Assembly: GCA_021234155.1 (NCBI GenBank) | Contig: JAJEKV010000033.1 | Coordinates: forward strand, 13,091,614 to 13,155,613 | Reading direction: 5' to 3' | Source: Isoetes taiwanensis | Lineage: Eukaryota; Streptophyta; Lycopodiopsida; Isoetales; Isoetaceae | DNA: 64,000 bases | Shown here: piece after piece, positions 1 through 11,443 of the stretch | Layout: each line of letters starts with the position of its first letter | How positions within the stretch are numbered: the first letter of the stretch is position 1 | Translations under genes and position numbers: made by a program | The notes under the pieces: model-generated | Databases searched by the model: none | The model's input: the letters and a program-made list of their open reading frames with translations, nothing else | Told to the model about the DNA's origin: nothing

Positions 1-1685
1 ACGCGTAAAGTAAGAGTAGCGCACATGGCATTCTCCAACCTCAACACACACATGTCCTTGTAATTATCGTGACTTCACGTTTCGTGAAGTTGTCACCAAG
101 TGGTACATAGGGAAGCGTTAGGGAGTTTCATAAAGACTCCTTAAAAGAAACCTTCCATCCAAGAAACACATTGAAGGGCATGAACTCTGGATATACCTCC
201 CGAAAGTGGCGAGAGTCATTAATGCCCGATTCTTGTCAAGCCTTTCTTCGCGCGATCAAGTCGTCTCAACGCCCTAAAGGCATGTGTAACGGCCCATGGT
301 GAGCCGCTCAATTATTCGAACCTTGAATGTGCCTGTGGGCCCCGGTGACACCCGCATAAATGGGTAGAAGCGACTACTCATAAACGCCCGTGATCGGCTT
401 TGCCCGGTTGGTTAAGGGCATGTCGGTTAGGAACGTTATAATACCGGTATCGAGGCGGTGTCTCGAAGTTCGAAGTCTCCATGGGTGCCTATATGCATGG
501 GTAATTTGCAAAGACTTGGTAATCATTGTGACATGGTATGACATAGACATGGTATAGTTTAATGCTCGAGGGCGAGCATAGTTCTAGTGGGAGAGACCGT
601 AACGGGCCCATGGTAGACCGCCGGTAGTATTCAACCTTGAATGTGCTCCGGGGGCTGCCCGACACCGCATAAATGGTAGAAGCGACTTCTCATAAACGCC
701 TGACGGTTTTGCCCAGTTGGTTAAGGGGCATGTCCGCTTAGAACGCGTTAAGATGTATCAATTTAAAGGTTTTGACAGACGGTGGCCCACCGGTACCGTA
801 AGTAAACTTCTCACCATAATCGGCCTTAATATTGAAGGCTAAGTAGCCCCTTTGGTCTAGCGTGAGTCATTGAACCGTAACTATCACGCGAATCAACCTC
901 AATTCCTTTAGTCCAATCTTAAGCAAACAACGCAGAGAACAAAGGCTTTGTATGTGTTGCCCTCAAGTGAGCCTCGGCCCATGAAGCTTCTTTGGGTTGT
1001 ACATGCTTTCCGTAAGTTTAAGCCATAAGATTCTTACTTGCGTGAGCTTTGAATTCAACATAGAGTCTTGTGGTTTTGGTAGGTCCTCGCCCCGAGAGAT
1101 CAACATGAGGTGTTTCTTCATTCCCAGAGATCAACATGAGGTGTACTAGTAGATGCCGAGAGGTTTGCCGTGGGCAAGTCCGGGGAGGTGCTTTCCCTCT
1201 CTCGAAAAAAGTAATCGAGGTTGATGATGTAATTGATCAGACCGGCGTCGTAGAACACAGAGGAGTTAGCGTGTTTATCGCTCCCACTTGTTGTAGTACC
1301 AATTAGCCAATTGGATGGAGTTACGTGATTTGCCTCCTCGGGGAGGCAGCCCCCGCAAGTGGACTATGGGAGACGATTAAAAATGAACCGGAGGAGGTAG
1401 TCCGAGCTCAAGCCTGTGGTGGAGTAAAAACACATTGGTGGGGGCAAACGATGTTCGTGAGCCGGTGTGGTGGAGTAAATTGAACTGGTGGTGGAAGCCG
1501 AGGGTGGTGCGTCTTTGGAGTAAACTCAAAGAAATGGGGGTTTGAATATCGGAGGTAGAATATTCGTGGCTACTTCACAGTGTCCGCTGAGGAGGTGTGA
1601 AAGTCATTGCAGGGAGGAAGCCTAGGGGAGTTGGAGGCTCTGCTGCTTTCTCGAGCCATACCGTAAAAGTTAAGCGCCACAATGT
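1..1685. other. Non-coding repeat-like region at window start
   Basis: No long reading frame or recognisable protein is seen. The stretch is richer in GC than the DNA after it and contains internal duplications. An approximately 160-bp block at 281-440 recurs at 597-755, and an 18-bp unit (gagatcaacatgaggtgt) occurs twice near 1097-1143. The phrase gtggtggagtaaa and near variants recur between about 1420 and 1520. This resembles a long terminal repeat or untranslated part of a retroelement, but no primer-binding site, polypurine tract or paired LTR was found, so the class is open. Confidence 0.3.
281..755 (+). repeat. Two direct copies of a ~160-bp block
   Basis: The first copy (about 281-440) and second copy (about 597-755) share a run of landmarks in the same order: the motif aacgg-ccatggt, ccttgaatgtg, cgcataaatgg-tagaagcgact, ctcataaacgcc, then a gttggttaagg-gcatgtc block. 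Many differences are small indels at CCG and CTG sites. They are direct repeats separated by about 155 bp. Confidence 0.6.
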
Positions 1686-1835
1686 ATAAAATTTATACCT
1701 ACGTAAGAAACAGACGGCTTAAATTTATACGTAGATGGTATAAATTTATGAGGAAGGAAACTTTAAAGATGACCTATAAATTTATACAGAGATGGTATAT
1801 ATTTATACAGAGGAGGGCACATATATAAATTTCAT
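1686..1835. repeat. AT-rich TATAAATTTATA-type repeat cluster
   Basis: Variants of taaatttatac occur at least six times, several preceded by agatggtata. Examples lie near 1685, 1711, 1730, 1771 and 1797. The units are imperfect and unevenly spaced, so this is a degenerate simple repeat. Confidence 0.5.
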
Positions 1836-2895
1836 TGACAACTAAATCAAATATGGAGTTTGTATACCCATTACGGTTTATTGAGGAAAGGAAGAGTGAG
1901 CAAGCAATTGCACACTCTTTTACTACCATTTTGGGAAGAACAAGTTGACTTCTCGTAAATTGTTTGCATATATATGATTTCCATGACAAATGTGCTTTTT
2001 CCCATGTTTATATTGTACATCCCCAAAAAGATTTCAAAAGGAGTAATTTGAGTGATGTTGTAGTCAAAAACTAACCAATATACAGTAATTGGGGTAAACA
2101 ATGTACCACCTATGGTCTTTATATAACTTGGTGAACGTATCGAGTGCATCCTATTCTCGTATTTAGATGGCACATTATAGTTTCACAATGGTTTTGCATT
2201 GTATATGTGTTCAAACATATCAACTATTTTTAAACCCATGCAAGTATGGAGCTCCTTTTAGGGTTTCAAACAAGAAGGAAACTCGGAGTCCTCGAGAGAG
2301 AGGTCAATTATAAGTGGCAGTTCTTATTTTGAAGGGCAACATGCAAACACTTCTTGGTCCCATTCAATAGTAGCCAACAGGTTTTAAACCCTAGGTTTTT
2401 TTCTTTTTGGCTTTGTTGGGGGTTCAAACCCAAGATCTTACCACTAAGCCACCGCAGGTATGGCCCTATTGTTTATTAAATTAAGGAGGGCAAATGGACT
2501 GATCCGCCTATAACAACAGAGCAGGACACTCAGCTTTGTTAGATTTTTTTTTTCCCTTGGGGTTGCTCCACTTTAATAACTTTACCTCAAAGTTTTAAAG
2601 TTCGCTCCACTTGTAACTCCAATTGAATACCTTAGCTACCAATGTTTCTATTTAAAGTCTAGCAACACAAGGCACATTTTCCAATAAGTAACTATAATCA
2701 TATACCATATACCATGTAATCCCACTAAGACCGCCTTTAAACCCATTGATGTTGCAAGGCATATCATCCGTTACAAAATGACACGTTTAATGTTTAATGT
2801 GAACTATAAATGTAAAGAAGATAGATAGATATAAAGAAGACGAGACACCACCTTTAGGTCATATGACACGCACCACTCTAATATTGGTTACTTGT
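1836..2895. other. Intergenic, nothing recognised
   Basis: AT-rich sequence without a credible coding frame. The two short minus-strand frames at 1774-2173 have low-complexity composition and no similarity I recognise. A short stretch near 2428-2455 (ggttcaaaccc followed by aagatcttaccactaagcca) vaguely resembles a tRNA-derived sequence on the minus strand, but the two promoter boxes are too close together. Confidence 0.4.
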
Positions 2896-2940
2896 ACAAG
2901 AAATTTATCGCGGCGGCCAAGGCCGCCGCGAACATTTCTT
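2896..2940. repeat. Perfect GC palindrome in an AT stem, dispersed module
   Basis: Positions 2909-2918 (cgcggcggcc) and 2921-2930 (ggccgccgcg) form a perfect 10-bp inverted repeat with a 2-bp centre. Outer arms aagaaat and atttctt extend the stem to about 43 bp. The same module, in opposite orientation and with a few changes, occurs at 19001-19042 and 36713-36754. It is either a very small fold-back element or the conserved end of a larger one. Confidence 0.6.
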
Positions 2941-2944
2941 TAGT

Positions 2945-3480
2945 TCTAACCCTGTGAAGTTAGACTTAGCATAAGTTTCGGGCCTCGTTTAGTAAGGAAT
3001 GTGTGAGAGTTCGAGTTGTATGAATCTCAATTTTGAACGGATTGAATGTAGAGGGTACGAACTGGTGTCATTGCCTTGAGTTCTCGTGCTCCTAAGGTAG
3101 ATGGATGTTATAAGTGATCTCAATGCATAACAACTTGCAAGCATCAATTCAAATAACCTATGCAAACATTCTAAAGGGAAAGACTATTTATACATTTACA
3201 TTACAATAATCGTTTTGCAGCGTTTGTCTTGATGTCAGATTAAAACTATAGTATTATTGAACTCAAGTATGCACTAGTCGATTGCATAGTTAGGAACTTG
3301 AAAAGAAAGAGGCCGGTTCTTTGATTGTCAAGAATGGAATCACTATTGCATTGGCTTTGGCCCCCACGTTAAGGGCAAGATCCCAACAAGATCACATTAT
3401 GAAAGAAGTTTATTTGTGAATCTAAGAATGGCATTTTTCCCTCCAATTATTATATATGTCTTGGTACGGAACAATTGTAT
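2945..3480. other. Intergenic, nothing recognised
   Basis: No coding frame, repeat or RNA gene was found in this stretch. Confidence 0.4.
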
Positions 3481-3489
3481 GAAATACCA

Positions 3490-4780
3490 TTAAAAAAGGT
3501 GAGCACCTTTTAACGAAAGGGGTCACCTATTGGCGGAGCAGAGATTTGAGGCCAGCAGGCTAACGAAAATGATTCCAGCAAAGTCACCAACACGATTCTC
3601 ATGTGATCGGAGGCCTGCACGATGGTTGCCACGTTGGCATAAGCCTGATATAGACGGCGCCCTGTTGCAAAGAAAATTAGAGAAGAAGAAAGCCGAATTA
3701 CAGATGGGTAAAACAGAAACTCTGTCTCGACATGTTCTTGGGCTTCAAAATCTGTGACGAGTCCAATTTTGAAGCGAGCTTATGGACCAGAGAATTCAAA
3801 CCGAAGAAAGAATCCAGCGTTCAGATTATCTGCACATTTTTGTTGCACAGGTTAAAGTGAAATCTTCTGAACCTGCTGTCGCCAGCAGAAAGCTGGCGCA
3901 AGATGCTTTGCTTTAGCAACATATGCATCCAAAACTTAAAAAGGATTCGAGAATCCTCTCCTTGCTTCGAATTCGAGCTCTGAATTTGCGCCCAAAGGCA
4001 GATTTTTACCGCCTGGCATGAATTTGATGCACATTATCTTTGAGTTTTCAATCCGGCTCGGTGGGTGGGTTCGGAGCCAATAAAACGAGGGATCTGATGA
4101 TGGGTATGGCCTCAGCAGTGCCGCTTGCTGCAGCAGCGGCGAAGAACCAAGCTATAAAACCGAATAGAAAAAGAGAAAGGAGGAAGATACCTCAAGGTTC
4201 TTGGATCGGATACCGTTTTTATGGAGCTTCAGGGCAGATCTGGGGGTATGGTGGTGAATTGGGCACCGCAGAGTGAAATTTTGGAGCACAGAGCTGTCGA
4301 GCCTGCTTCAGGGTCTTCGAAATTGGTTCTTCCAGTGACATCCTGGGTATGCAATTTATGGAGCCCGGCAGAGGTGATATAGCAACGCAAAGATTCACCT
4401 CGGTCTATCTTCATGTGGCAAGGGTTTTGTCTACAAATCTGTTTTGGCCGCAAAAAGAAATGGCGGTCTTTGAGATCTTGAATCAAGCCGGCTCTGGGCA
4501 AGCTTATAGAAGACTCCAAGAGGATTTCGTCCCAGATCTACCCGATTTCCCCTACTCTTGGGAGAATCAAGCAAAAGGTTTGCTTAAAATTCCTTCGCCC
4601 ATCAGGCCAATAATCTGCCCAGTGCACCTAATATCTCTGCGGGCCAGTCTTTGATCATTCCATTCCCCTGAGGCCTGAGGAAGGGGAGGCTGTGGCTCCT
4701 CCTCAATAAATGCAAGAATGCAAAATTGGAAAAATGTTCCCCGAAAAAAAATTTTGACATTTGGCACGCATGCAATGGAG
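3490..4780 (+). pseudogene. Decayed coding region with glycosyltransferase (UGT)-like motif
   Basis: The codon texture of this stretch looks like old coding sequence on the plus strand, with short open pieces in different frames. At about 4180-4300 two frames together give KIPQGS, then GRSGGMVVNWAPQSEILEHR. The second piece resembles the start of the plant UDP-glycosyltransferase signature (WAPQ-x-EIL-x-H-x-AV). The rest of the signature (GG-x-x-THCGWNS) is not recognisable downstream, and no intact N-terminal half is seen. If correct this is a broken family 1 glycosyltransferase, which would have glycosylated small molecules in the cytosol. The match is short, so a chance resemblance remains possible. 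Confidence 0.3.
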
Positions 4781-5452
4781 CATCAAGGAATATTGAAGAA
4801 TAGAATCAAAGTGAATGCTTTATATATGTTTTGATAATTGTTGGGTCCCACCCCCAACCAACTTACATTGAATGAGAGGCTGGGTGGCCTCGAGTTTGAG
4901 ACATATTTGTTCTTCGACTAGTGTGTGAATCTCAAAGGAATGCAAGGGAACCTCGAAGGAATCTCATAGAATGTTAGAGAGATTAACGAGGAACCTAAGT
5001 GAGCCTTGAGACAATCTCAGTAAACTCACAGGAATCATGATGGAATCCAAAGAAATATAGGGAAATCTCATAAAAACTTGGGGGAATCTCTGCAGATGGT
5101 TGGGCATTTTGGGGGATCTAGCCATTCTCAAATCGACTCACATTCCTTTTACACCAGATTTGTTAGTTTTATGATTATGAATGTCTATAAGGCAATTACT
5201 CTTTGTATAATGAGGACTAAGTCTATTTGATCCATTTCACATTAGGAGGATAAATTCTTTGTACTTGAATTTGTGTCATCAATACGACTTTTCTAATGCA
5301 CGCATGAGATGTTGGGGACGTTTGTAGAAGTATGTAGATAGGTTTATGGAATATTTGTGATTGATATTGTAGATATTTGTTTAGAATGCGCCTTGGAGTC
5401 TGGTATGCAGTCCGACAATGCTGAATTCAACTTGCACTTATAAACAAAGGGT
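4781..5452. other. Intergenic, nothing recognised
   Basis: No coding frame or RNA gene seen. Several phrases around ggaatctca and aatctca recur loosely between 4930 and 5090, but they do not form a clear repeat unit. Confidence 0.35.
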
Positions 5453-5718
5453 AAGAGCATGTTAGGGCCTACATGTTTTGGAAACTACCTGGAAAATACT
5501 CTGGGTAGTCAAAGATGATGATATATTTGAGTTCTTAACATCTTCTTGACATCATAAATACCTTACAACATGTATGTACTACTACTCTTGAACATAACAC
5601 AATTTTTTTTAGTCAATCTTGCAGTCTAGGTATTTTAAAATACAATTATGTACTTGCACAGAAGTACACAGAAAAGTACCTTTTTGGTAATTTTTTATGT
5701 AGGCCCTAACATGCTTTC
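5453..5718. mobile_element. MITE-like element with perfect 18-bp terminal inverted repeats
   Basis: The sequence gcatgttagggcctacat at 5457-5474 is the exact reverse complement of atgtaggccctaacatgc at 5697-5714. The span between the outer ends is about 258 bp, has no coding capacity and is AT-rich, which is the form of a miniature inverted-repeat transposable element. Similarity between the arms continues weakly inside (aactacctggaaaa against aattaccaaaaag). No convincing target-site duplication was identified, so the superfamily is unassigned. Confidence 0.6.
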
Positions 5719-7160
5719 ACCCCAAAATGAGAACAAGAATGTGTCATCTAGTAAGATTGTTATTCGAATGGTTTTGAGAAATGTTACAAGATGTTTTACA
5801 AAATATGAAGATTATTCATCAAGGTTGGAATTAGCATGCGTATAGTGTTTGGCCATCTTTGAGAATTGTGTCCAAAGCATTCATATAGAGGTAAGCATTG
5901 GAGATATCTATACATCAATGCATCATGTTTTTCTATAGTCTTGTTTAAGAATAATCCCCAAGTCTTGGATGTGAAGCTCTTGTGTCCTATTTGCTAGAGA
6001 CTGTTAAATGAGCATATTCGAATATCATGACAACTAAAACAATTGCTCTACTTGGTCGCATTGACTATGAATTTGGATAAATATTATTGTGTAGGTACCA
6101 CGATATACGAAATTCAATAGTTTTTGTTTCTGTTTTTTAAGAAAATCCAAATATGAAAGATTCTGGCCGACCATCGTAAGATTTTTTATAGCAAAATAAA
6201 TGCAATATCAAGTTTTCGAAGGCGGCAAAGCGTAGGGTTAGGGTAATGCATTTTGCGTCAAAGCTATGGCAGAGGGGGAAGGCAATGAGGTGGAGCTCAG
6301 CTAGGCTTGGTACAACCGTAGGGCTTGCAGCTACTTAAGCCATTGCAAATAGAACAGAAGCAATGTGGCAGATGGATTTTCGGCCACAAATGATTTCGCA
6401 TGCATCCTAACCAGTGTTTAAAATTACATTTTTCTGGAGGCACCTGCAATTCTATTGAAGAAAAAGTGATACGAATTTTAAAAGCAGATTCATAGGTGTT
6501 TCATGCTTTTTTCCTTTTTTTTTTCCTTTCCATATTGATGCATTCTTTCTGTTCTATGCATCACCCCAAAACCCTAGCTGGAAGTTGGCTAGTATTTGAT
6601 GCGTAAAGGGTCATTAACAAGGAGGAGAGGTTTGTTGGGTAAAAGCATGAAAGGGTGTCTAGAAATGTCGCCCTTTTTATACATATACATATGTACCCAA
6701 TGCACAAATTGGGGAGTCCTATAATCATGAACCGCTAGTAACTGCCATGATTAATGCTATCCACCACTCTGCAACCGCACCATTTTCGAATTTTAAATTT
6801 CTTTACCAAATTCTTGTCTGCTTTGCCTCGCGTTCGCTATCCCGCCCGCGCATGCTTTGCCTCCATTCCGATCACCAATTATTGGTCCAACTATGGCCCC
6901 AAAATCTGTTCTCCAACTAAGAGCTTGCTCTTCACCACAACCGAACCAAGAAACCAGCAATTCCGGCAGTGGAAAATTACCAGCAAAGAGAAAACTTTTG
7001 GCAGTGATCCAAGCCAAAGACCGCCGTGAAAAAACATGCCGAGATCCATATACCCGGACTCGAGGAAATTACGACTGAAGTATGGGGTGCAGCTCCAAAG
7101 AATAGAAGAGGATTCAAGGAAGGCAGAGTTCAGAATGCATGGAAAGAAGAAATTTTTAAA
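5719..7160. other. Intergenic; short overlapping frames without recognised product
   Basis: Mostly AT-rich non-coding sequence. Between about 6750 and 7160 overlapping short frames exist on both strands, typical of chance open frames. None has a motif I recognise. Confidence 0.35.
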
Positions 7161-7162
7161 TA

Positions 7163-7997
7163 TTGGTTTATGGCAAGAAGCAGGTAACAAACCACTATAT
7201 TTCCACATATTTTGCTCGGGCATTTGCTCTTCATTTGAAGGGACGCCTTATTGATTGGGTGGATATTGCTAAGACCGCCAATGATCTTGCCAAAACTTCA
7301 GATATTACAGAGGAACCTACAACAGAAAAAGCGTCGAACATCAAGCAGGAAGTGGTATTGCATCAGAATGCCAGGGCTTTAGGCTATTCTAAATCTGATG
7401 TTGACATAATAAATCAGTTACTTAAGCATGGTTAAGAGGATAAAATTAACCTATTGAATGAAGTGGAAGCACTGGAATCCAAAAGGAGGGATGCATAGAA
7501 AGTGATCAACCGGATTGAGGGTAGAAAGGATATGCTAGAAGAAGATTTGCAGCAGATTTCCCTGAAAAATAAAAGACACGAAGTTGGAATTTGACAAATT
7601 GGCCGATGGTCCTGCTGGAAATCAAGTTAGCTATGGAGTGTTGAAATACAAATTGGAAGACTTGGTTATGAGTAGAACAGAGAAGGAGCAGCACTGTTCT
7701 AAGCTGGAGATTGGTTTGCAGGAAGCAACTAGAGACATTGGAAAACATGAAATTTCAATTCAACAAGCAAAGGAGAAACTTAGCTGCATGGAACTTGTTC
7801 AACAAAGGCATTCCCAGATTTTGAATTTCATGGGGAGAGCAGGACCTATTGCTCTGCACCCTAGTCCTGTAGGAGCTACTTTTTGTACAAGAGTTCATCT
7901 CATTCAATTCGTGTACCTGGCGCCAGTTAAATATGGAGATCTGCACATAGCCTCTCTCGTACATCTTGTAATACAACTACCTTACAGTAATGGGTAG
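7163..7997 (+). pseudogene. Broken coiled-coil protein gene, family unknown
   Basis: Two plus-strand frames (7163-7435 and 7584-7997) and the stretch between them read as one polar, heptad-rich protein interrupted by stops and a frameshift. Recognisable runs include NARALGYSKSDVDIINQLLK, EVEALESKRRDA, RKDMLEEDLQQISLKNK and LEDLVMSRTEKEQHCSKLEI. The Lys/Glu/Leu-rich composition with repeated E-x-x-L spacing predicts a long coiled coil. Stops are present at about 7433, 7497 and 7593. I do not recognise the family. The loss of similarity after about residue 85 of the second frame suggests truncation. Confidence 0.35.
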
Positions 7998-9841
7998 CAA
8001 AATCCATCCTGTAGATTACGAATAGACTAGGAAGCAAATTCGTGGATAAACCCTAAAAGCATTTTTCATTTGGAGGAAATGATGCAAAATGTCATTTTCA
8101 ATTATGGTAAAGGTTTCTGAAAAAAATGTACTTATTTCTTTGGTCACAATTTTGGTCAAAGGTCAAATCACTTGGGCCATGTTCAAATGTATCTTTAGCT
8201 TGCAAGCATCTACGATAAAGAATGAGATGGCATAAATTCTACACTGGGGTATACCGAGCAGATAAAATCGACTATGGGGTGTACCAAATAGACAAATCAA
8301 AATAAATTTCATAGTCCAAGTTCACTCTCGTCTGGTCTATGGTCATGTTCGTGCAGTATCAAATAACAAGTGTGTATTTGGGTAATATAATGTTCATAAT
8401 TAAAAAAGGAATAAATAAATAAATAAATAAATAAACCCCATAAATACAAAATCGCTCAGTTTGCGATGACTTACAAACCATATAGGCTTGAAAGTTGCTG
8501 TTTGTGGTTTCTTTGTGTTGACTATTGCATATTTGGAAGCAAAAATTAGGTCAAATTTGTACAGGTTTCCAGATGGATGGGCTATGGGGTTTTTCTTGAC
8601 AATGGAGGCACAGACTTGGGTAGATCATGGCATGTAGTCCAGGATTTTTGGAGTTGCTATTCCGGTTCGCCCTTATCCATTTTGTATGGAGTTGGTCCTA
8701 TTTTGTCGTTGTTTTGCTCTAGAGGTCCGCCCAAGCCTATGCTTCTTGTCCCTGCCTTGCTTTATTGTGGTTTATGAAGATGCCAGTTCCTTTACCCGAT
8801 AACAAGACTGCAGTGATTTGGTTTTGTGCAGCGGAAGTTGTACTGCCTTTTTGAAGATTTACTAGTGTTTGAGATATGTTACTTGTGTTCATAGTTCTTG
8901 CTTGCAGATGGGTTTCCTGAGGAAGAAACTTCTATGCTTCCGATGTTATGGAAATTGCTAGGTCAGTTAACCATATTGGTGCCAAATTAATGCTTGGTTT
9001 CACTGTGTCGTCCCTTGAGCCTCTTGATGCTTCCGATCCCCGCAACCAAAATTCTAGTTTCCCTGTGCATGTGACTCCGGAGCCTGATGTGATATATTAG
9101 AGATTGGGGAATGATTGAATGTAGATGGTCTCTATGGCAGGTTAAATGTTTTCGTTGGCCAAGTTTCTGATACGATAAGCAATATAAATTGCTGCATAGA
9201 CATATAGCTCACGTGTATGGACGTGGGCGGAAGAAGATCGTCTATAATTACAAGGGTGGCTCTTAGTGGAGCTAGAGATGTGATGCACAGGAACATGAGG
9301 AGGTATGACATGTTGTGGCGCTCTCGCATGAGTGGGCACCTAAACTTATTTGAGAACTCTCTTTAATTTTGCTATTGTGTGTTAATTTTTTAGTTTAGTT
9401 TGTTGGTTTATGTTTGTAAATTGTGGTGGCGAGGTGATGGCGACACCACAATTTAGCGATCCTTTGAACGTATGATGGCGAGGTGATGACGCCTCCGCAC
9501 TTGTAGTTTGTGTGCTACCATCCTTGATCAGGAAAAAACTGTTATGTTTTGTGATATTGTAAACGTGAGATTAATGACCTGGAAAAGAGTCTCTTCAGAA
9601 TGGAAATAGGAATGATAAAATTGGATGAGTTTCGTGGAATTTCTATATGCTTTTGCAGGTGACACTGGATCTTGGCGAGGCATATTTCTGGAGCATCGAG
9701 CAAAGATGCCATGTATGACTGAATATCCAAACTCGTGACAATACTTGGGTTCGATTCTCGAGGAGCTTATCCGAGTTTGCCATTGGAGTGAATTATGTAC
9801 TAATGTTAAATGGTGGCGCTAACATATATAGTATTTGTATA
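7998..9841. other. Intergenic with (AAAT)n microsatellite and small hairpins
   Basis: No gene is supported. A simple repeat of aaat units lies at about 8411-8437. An imperfect hairpin at 9417-9453 pairs aaattgtggtggcg with cgacaccacaattt. Short frames at 8577-8777 and around 8910-9100 have no recognised motif. Runs such as SSLEPLDASDPRNQN could be a remnant of coding sequence. Confidence 0.35.
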
Positions 9842-9883
9842 GGGGAATGGAAACTGGGAATGCTGGACCAGTTTTCATTCCCC
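9842..9883. repeat. Near-perfect 16-bp hairpin
   Basis: The arm ggggaatggaaactgg at 9842-9857 pairs with ccagttttcattcccc at 9868-9883 with one mismatch, leaving a 10-nt loop. It directly abuts the left inverted repeat of the element at 9884-10551. Confidence 0.6.
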
Positions 9884-10551
9884 TACAAAATAGAAATGGG
9901 GGAGTCGAATCAAGGGGAAAAACAGAGTTTTACAAGATCAGCAAGAGATTGCAGAGTTTCTGAGAGGCTTTTCAACAAGATTTAAGCAAGATTTTGCAGA
10001 TGGGGAAGTTTTCTGAGCAAGATTTTGGAGATTTTCGGCTGAGCCTCTACTTCTGGCTTGCTATCTTACATGGCCTGCAGAGAAACAACAAGCTGCAAAG
10101 AACTGCAGAGCTCCAGAACTATTGAGCTCGCATCTGCTTGAAGAACTGATCGCAGAGCTCGAAGATCTTGCTTGCAAAGCTTGAAGAACTGATCGCATCT
10201 GCTTGGAGAACTGCTCGAAGATCTTGCTTGCAAAGCTCGAAGAAGAACTGGTGCGAACTTCGCATTTGCAGAGATCGAAGAACAACCCTGAAGAGATCTT
10301 TTAGCAGAGATCGATTAGCAGAGAACAACCCTGAACGAATTTGCAGAGATTTCTTAGCGAACCCTAAGCAGAACCCTGAAAAATGCGGCGAAACCTAAGC
10401 AGAACCCTAATCGCAACCCTAAAAAATAACCTGACCAGCCGGTTACGCGGAATGGGGCCACCCGACTTCCATTCCGCGTTGTAGGGACGTGCCACGTGGC
10501 ATCACCAGATTGCACGCCAGCAGATTTAGACGACCCCATTTCTATTTTGTA
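9884..10551. mobile_element. 668-bp element bounded by 18-bp inverted repeats
   Basis: The left arm tacaaaatagaaatgggg (9884-9901) and right arm ccccatttctattttgta (10534-10551) are exact reverse complements. The interior holds a compound repeat of gcagagatcg, cttgcaaagctcgaagaa and aaccctaagcag units and no credible gene. A second inverted pair (gcggaatgg and ccattccgc) lies near 10448-10478. It looks like a non-autonomous terminal-inverted-repeat element. No target-site duplication is evident. Confidence 0.5.
10120..10430 (+). repeat. Compound tandem repeats inside the 668-bp element
   Basis: Units built on ttgaagaactgatcgca and gaagatcttgcttgcaaagc recur two to three times between 10136 and 10250. 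Further on, gcagagatcga and gaacaaccctgaa are repeated, and then aaccctaagcagaaccct is repeated. The open frames on both strands here are products of the repeats. Confidence 0.55.
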
Positions 10552-11443
10552 TTGTTTGATGAAGGTGGATACACTTCTAGTTGTTTGAGAGTTGTATTTC
10601 TTCATGTGGGTAGTAGATAATAACCATCATAGCGGTTAGGATTTAGTCTTAGATGGAATATTCCAAGTTTTGGGCCAGGATGTAGCCATAAAGTTGTTTT
10701 TTCTAGAAACCAAGATAAAGTGTGATATAACCGCTACAATGCTTCCATCATATTTTTAGATGGTATCTTCGGCGTAACATCTGTTACAGTGGCGCCCACA
10801 CCCAAAGAGGAAAAAAAAGAGTGTTTTTAGGCTCCAAAAGTCACGCTTTGAACCCATGCCCTTCTTCCTTCCTTCCTTGGGTATGGCAGTTTAAGGTTTT
10901 ACCAAATGAGATTTTATTAATGGAAAATTTCTTTAGTTCTTTTGATGGTTATTGTTTTTGGGCGTTACATGTATGCGCCATAAAATCCAGCTCTTTTCAT
11001 GTTCATCGACTCCAACCACCATAGCTGATCCTTCTATAGGGGGAGGAAGGTCTTCAATTTCCGGCAAAACAAGGTACTGGTTCTCAGGGCATTGTGGTAG
11101 GGCAGGTAGTAGATATGGCATGCCAAGGGGATTCTCACTATCAATATTTGATTCGATTGTACCTGCTTCAATAAACTGATGTATTACTTGGGATCTGTCT
11201 AATGCAGTTTATATAATAGACATGCTGCACAAAAAATTTCTATCTCCAAGACATGTTCCATTCACTGCTACAGGAGATGGCAGCTAACACATGTATTATG
11301 TCATCTTTGCACCTAAAGAGAGTTTGAGATAAAAGCTACTAAAGGATGTCATTAAATTATTGTAGCATCTTAACTTGTCAAAGGCGTCCATGATGACATT
11401 CAGATGTTTGATGCTCCAAAATTTACTCTGCATATTTTTGAAT
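10552..11443. other. Intergenic, nothing recognised
   Basis: No gene supported. Short frames at 10821-11179 overlap each other on both strands and carry no recognised motif. Confidence 0.35.

Noticed and set aside
2428-2460. tRNA gene on the minus strand near ggttcaaaccc
   Set aside because: The A-box-like and B-box-like motifs are only about 9 bp apart, so no cloverleaf is possible.
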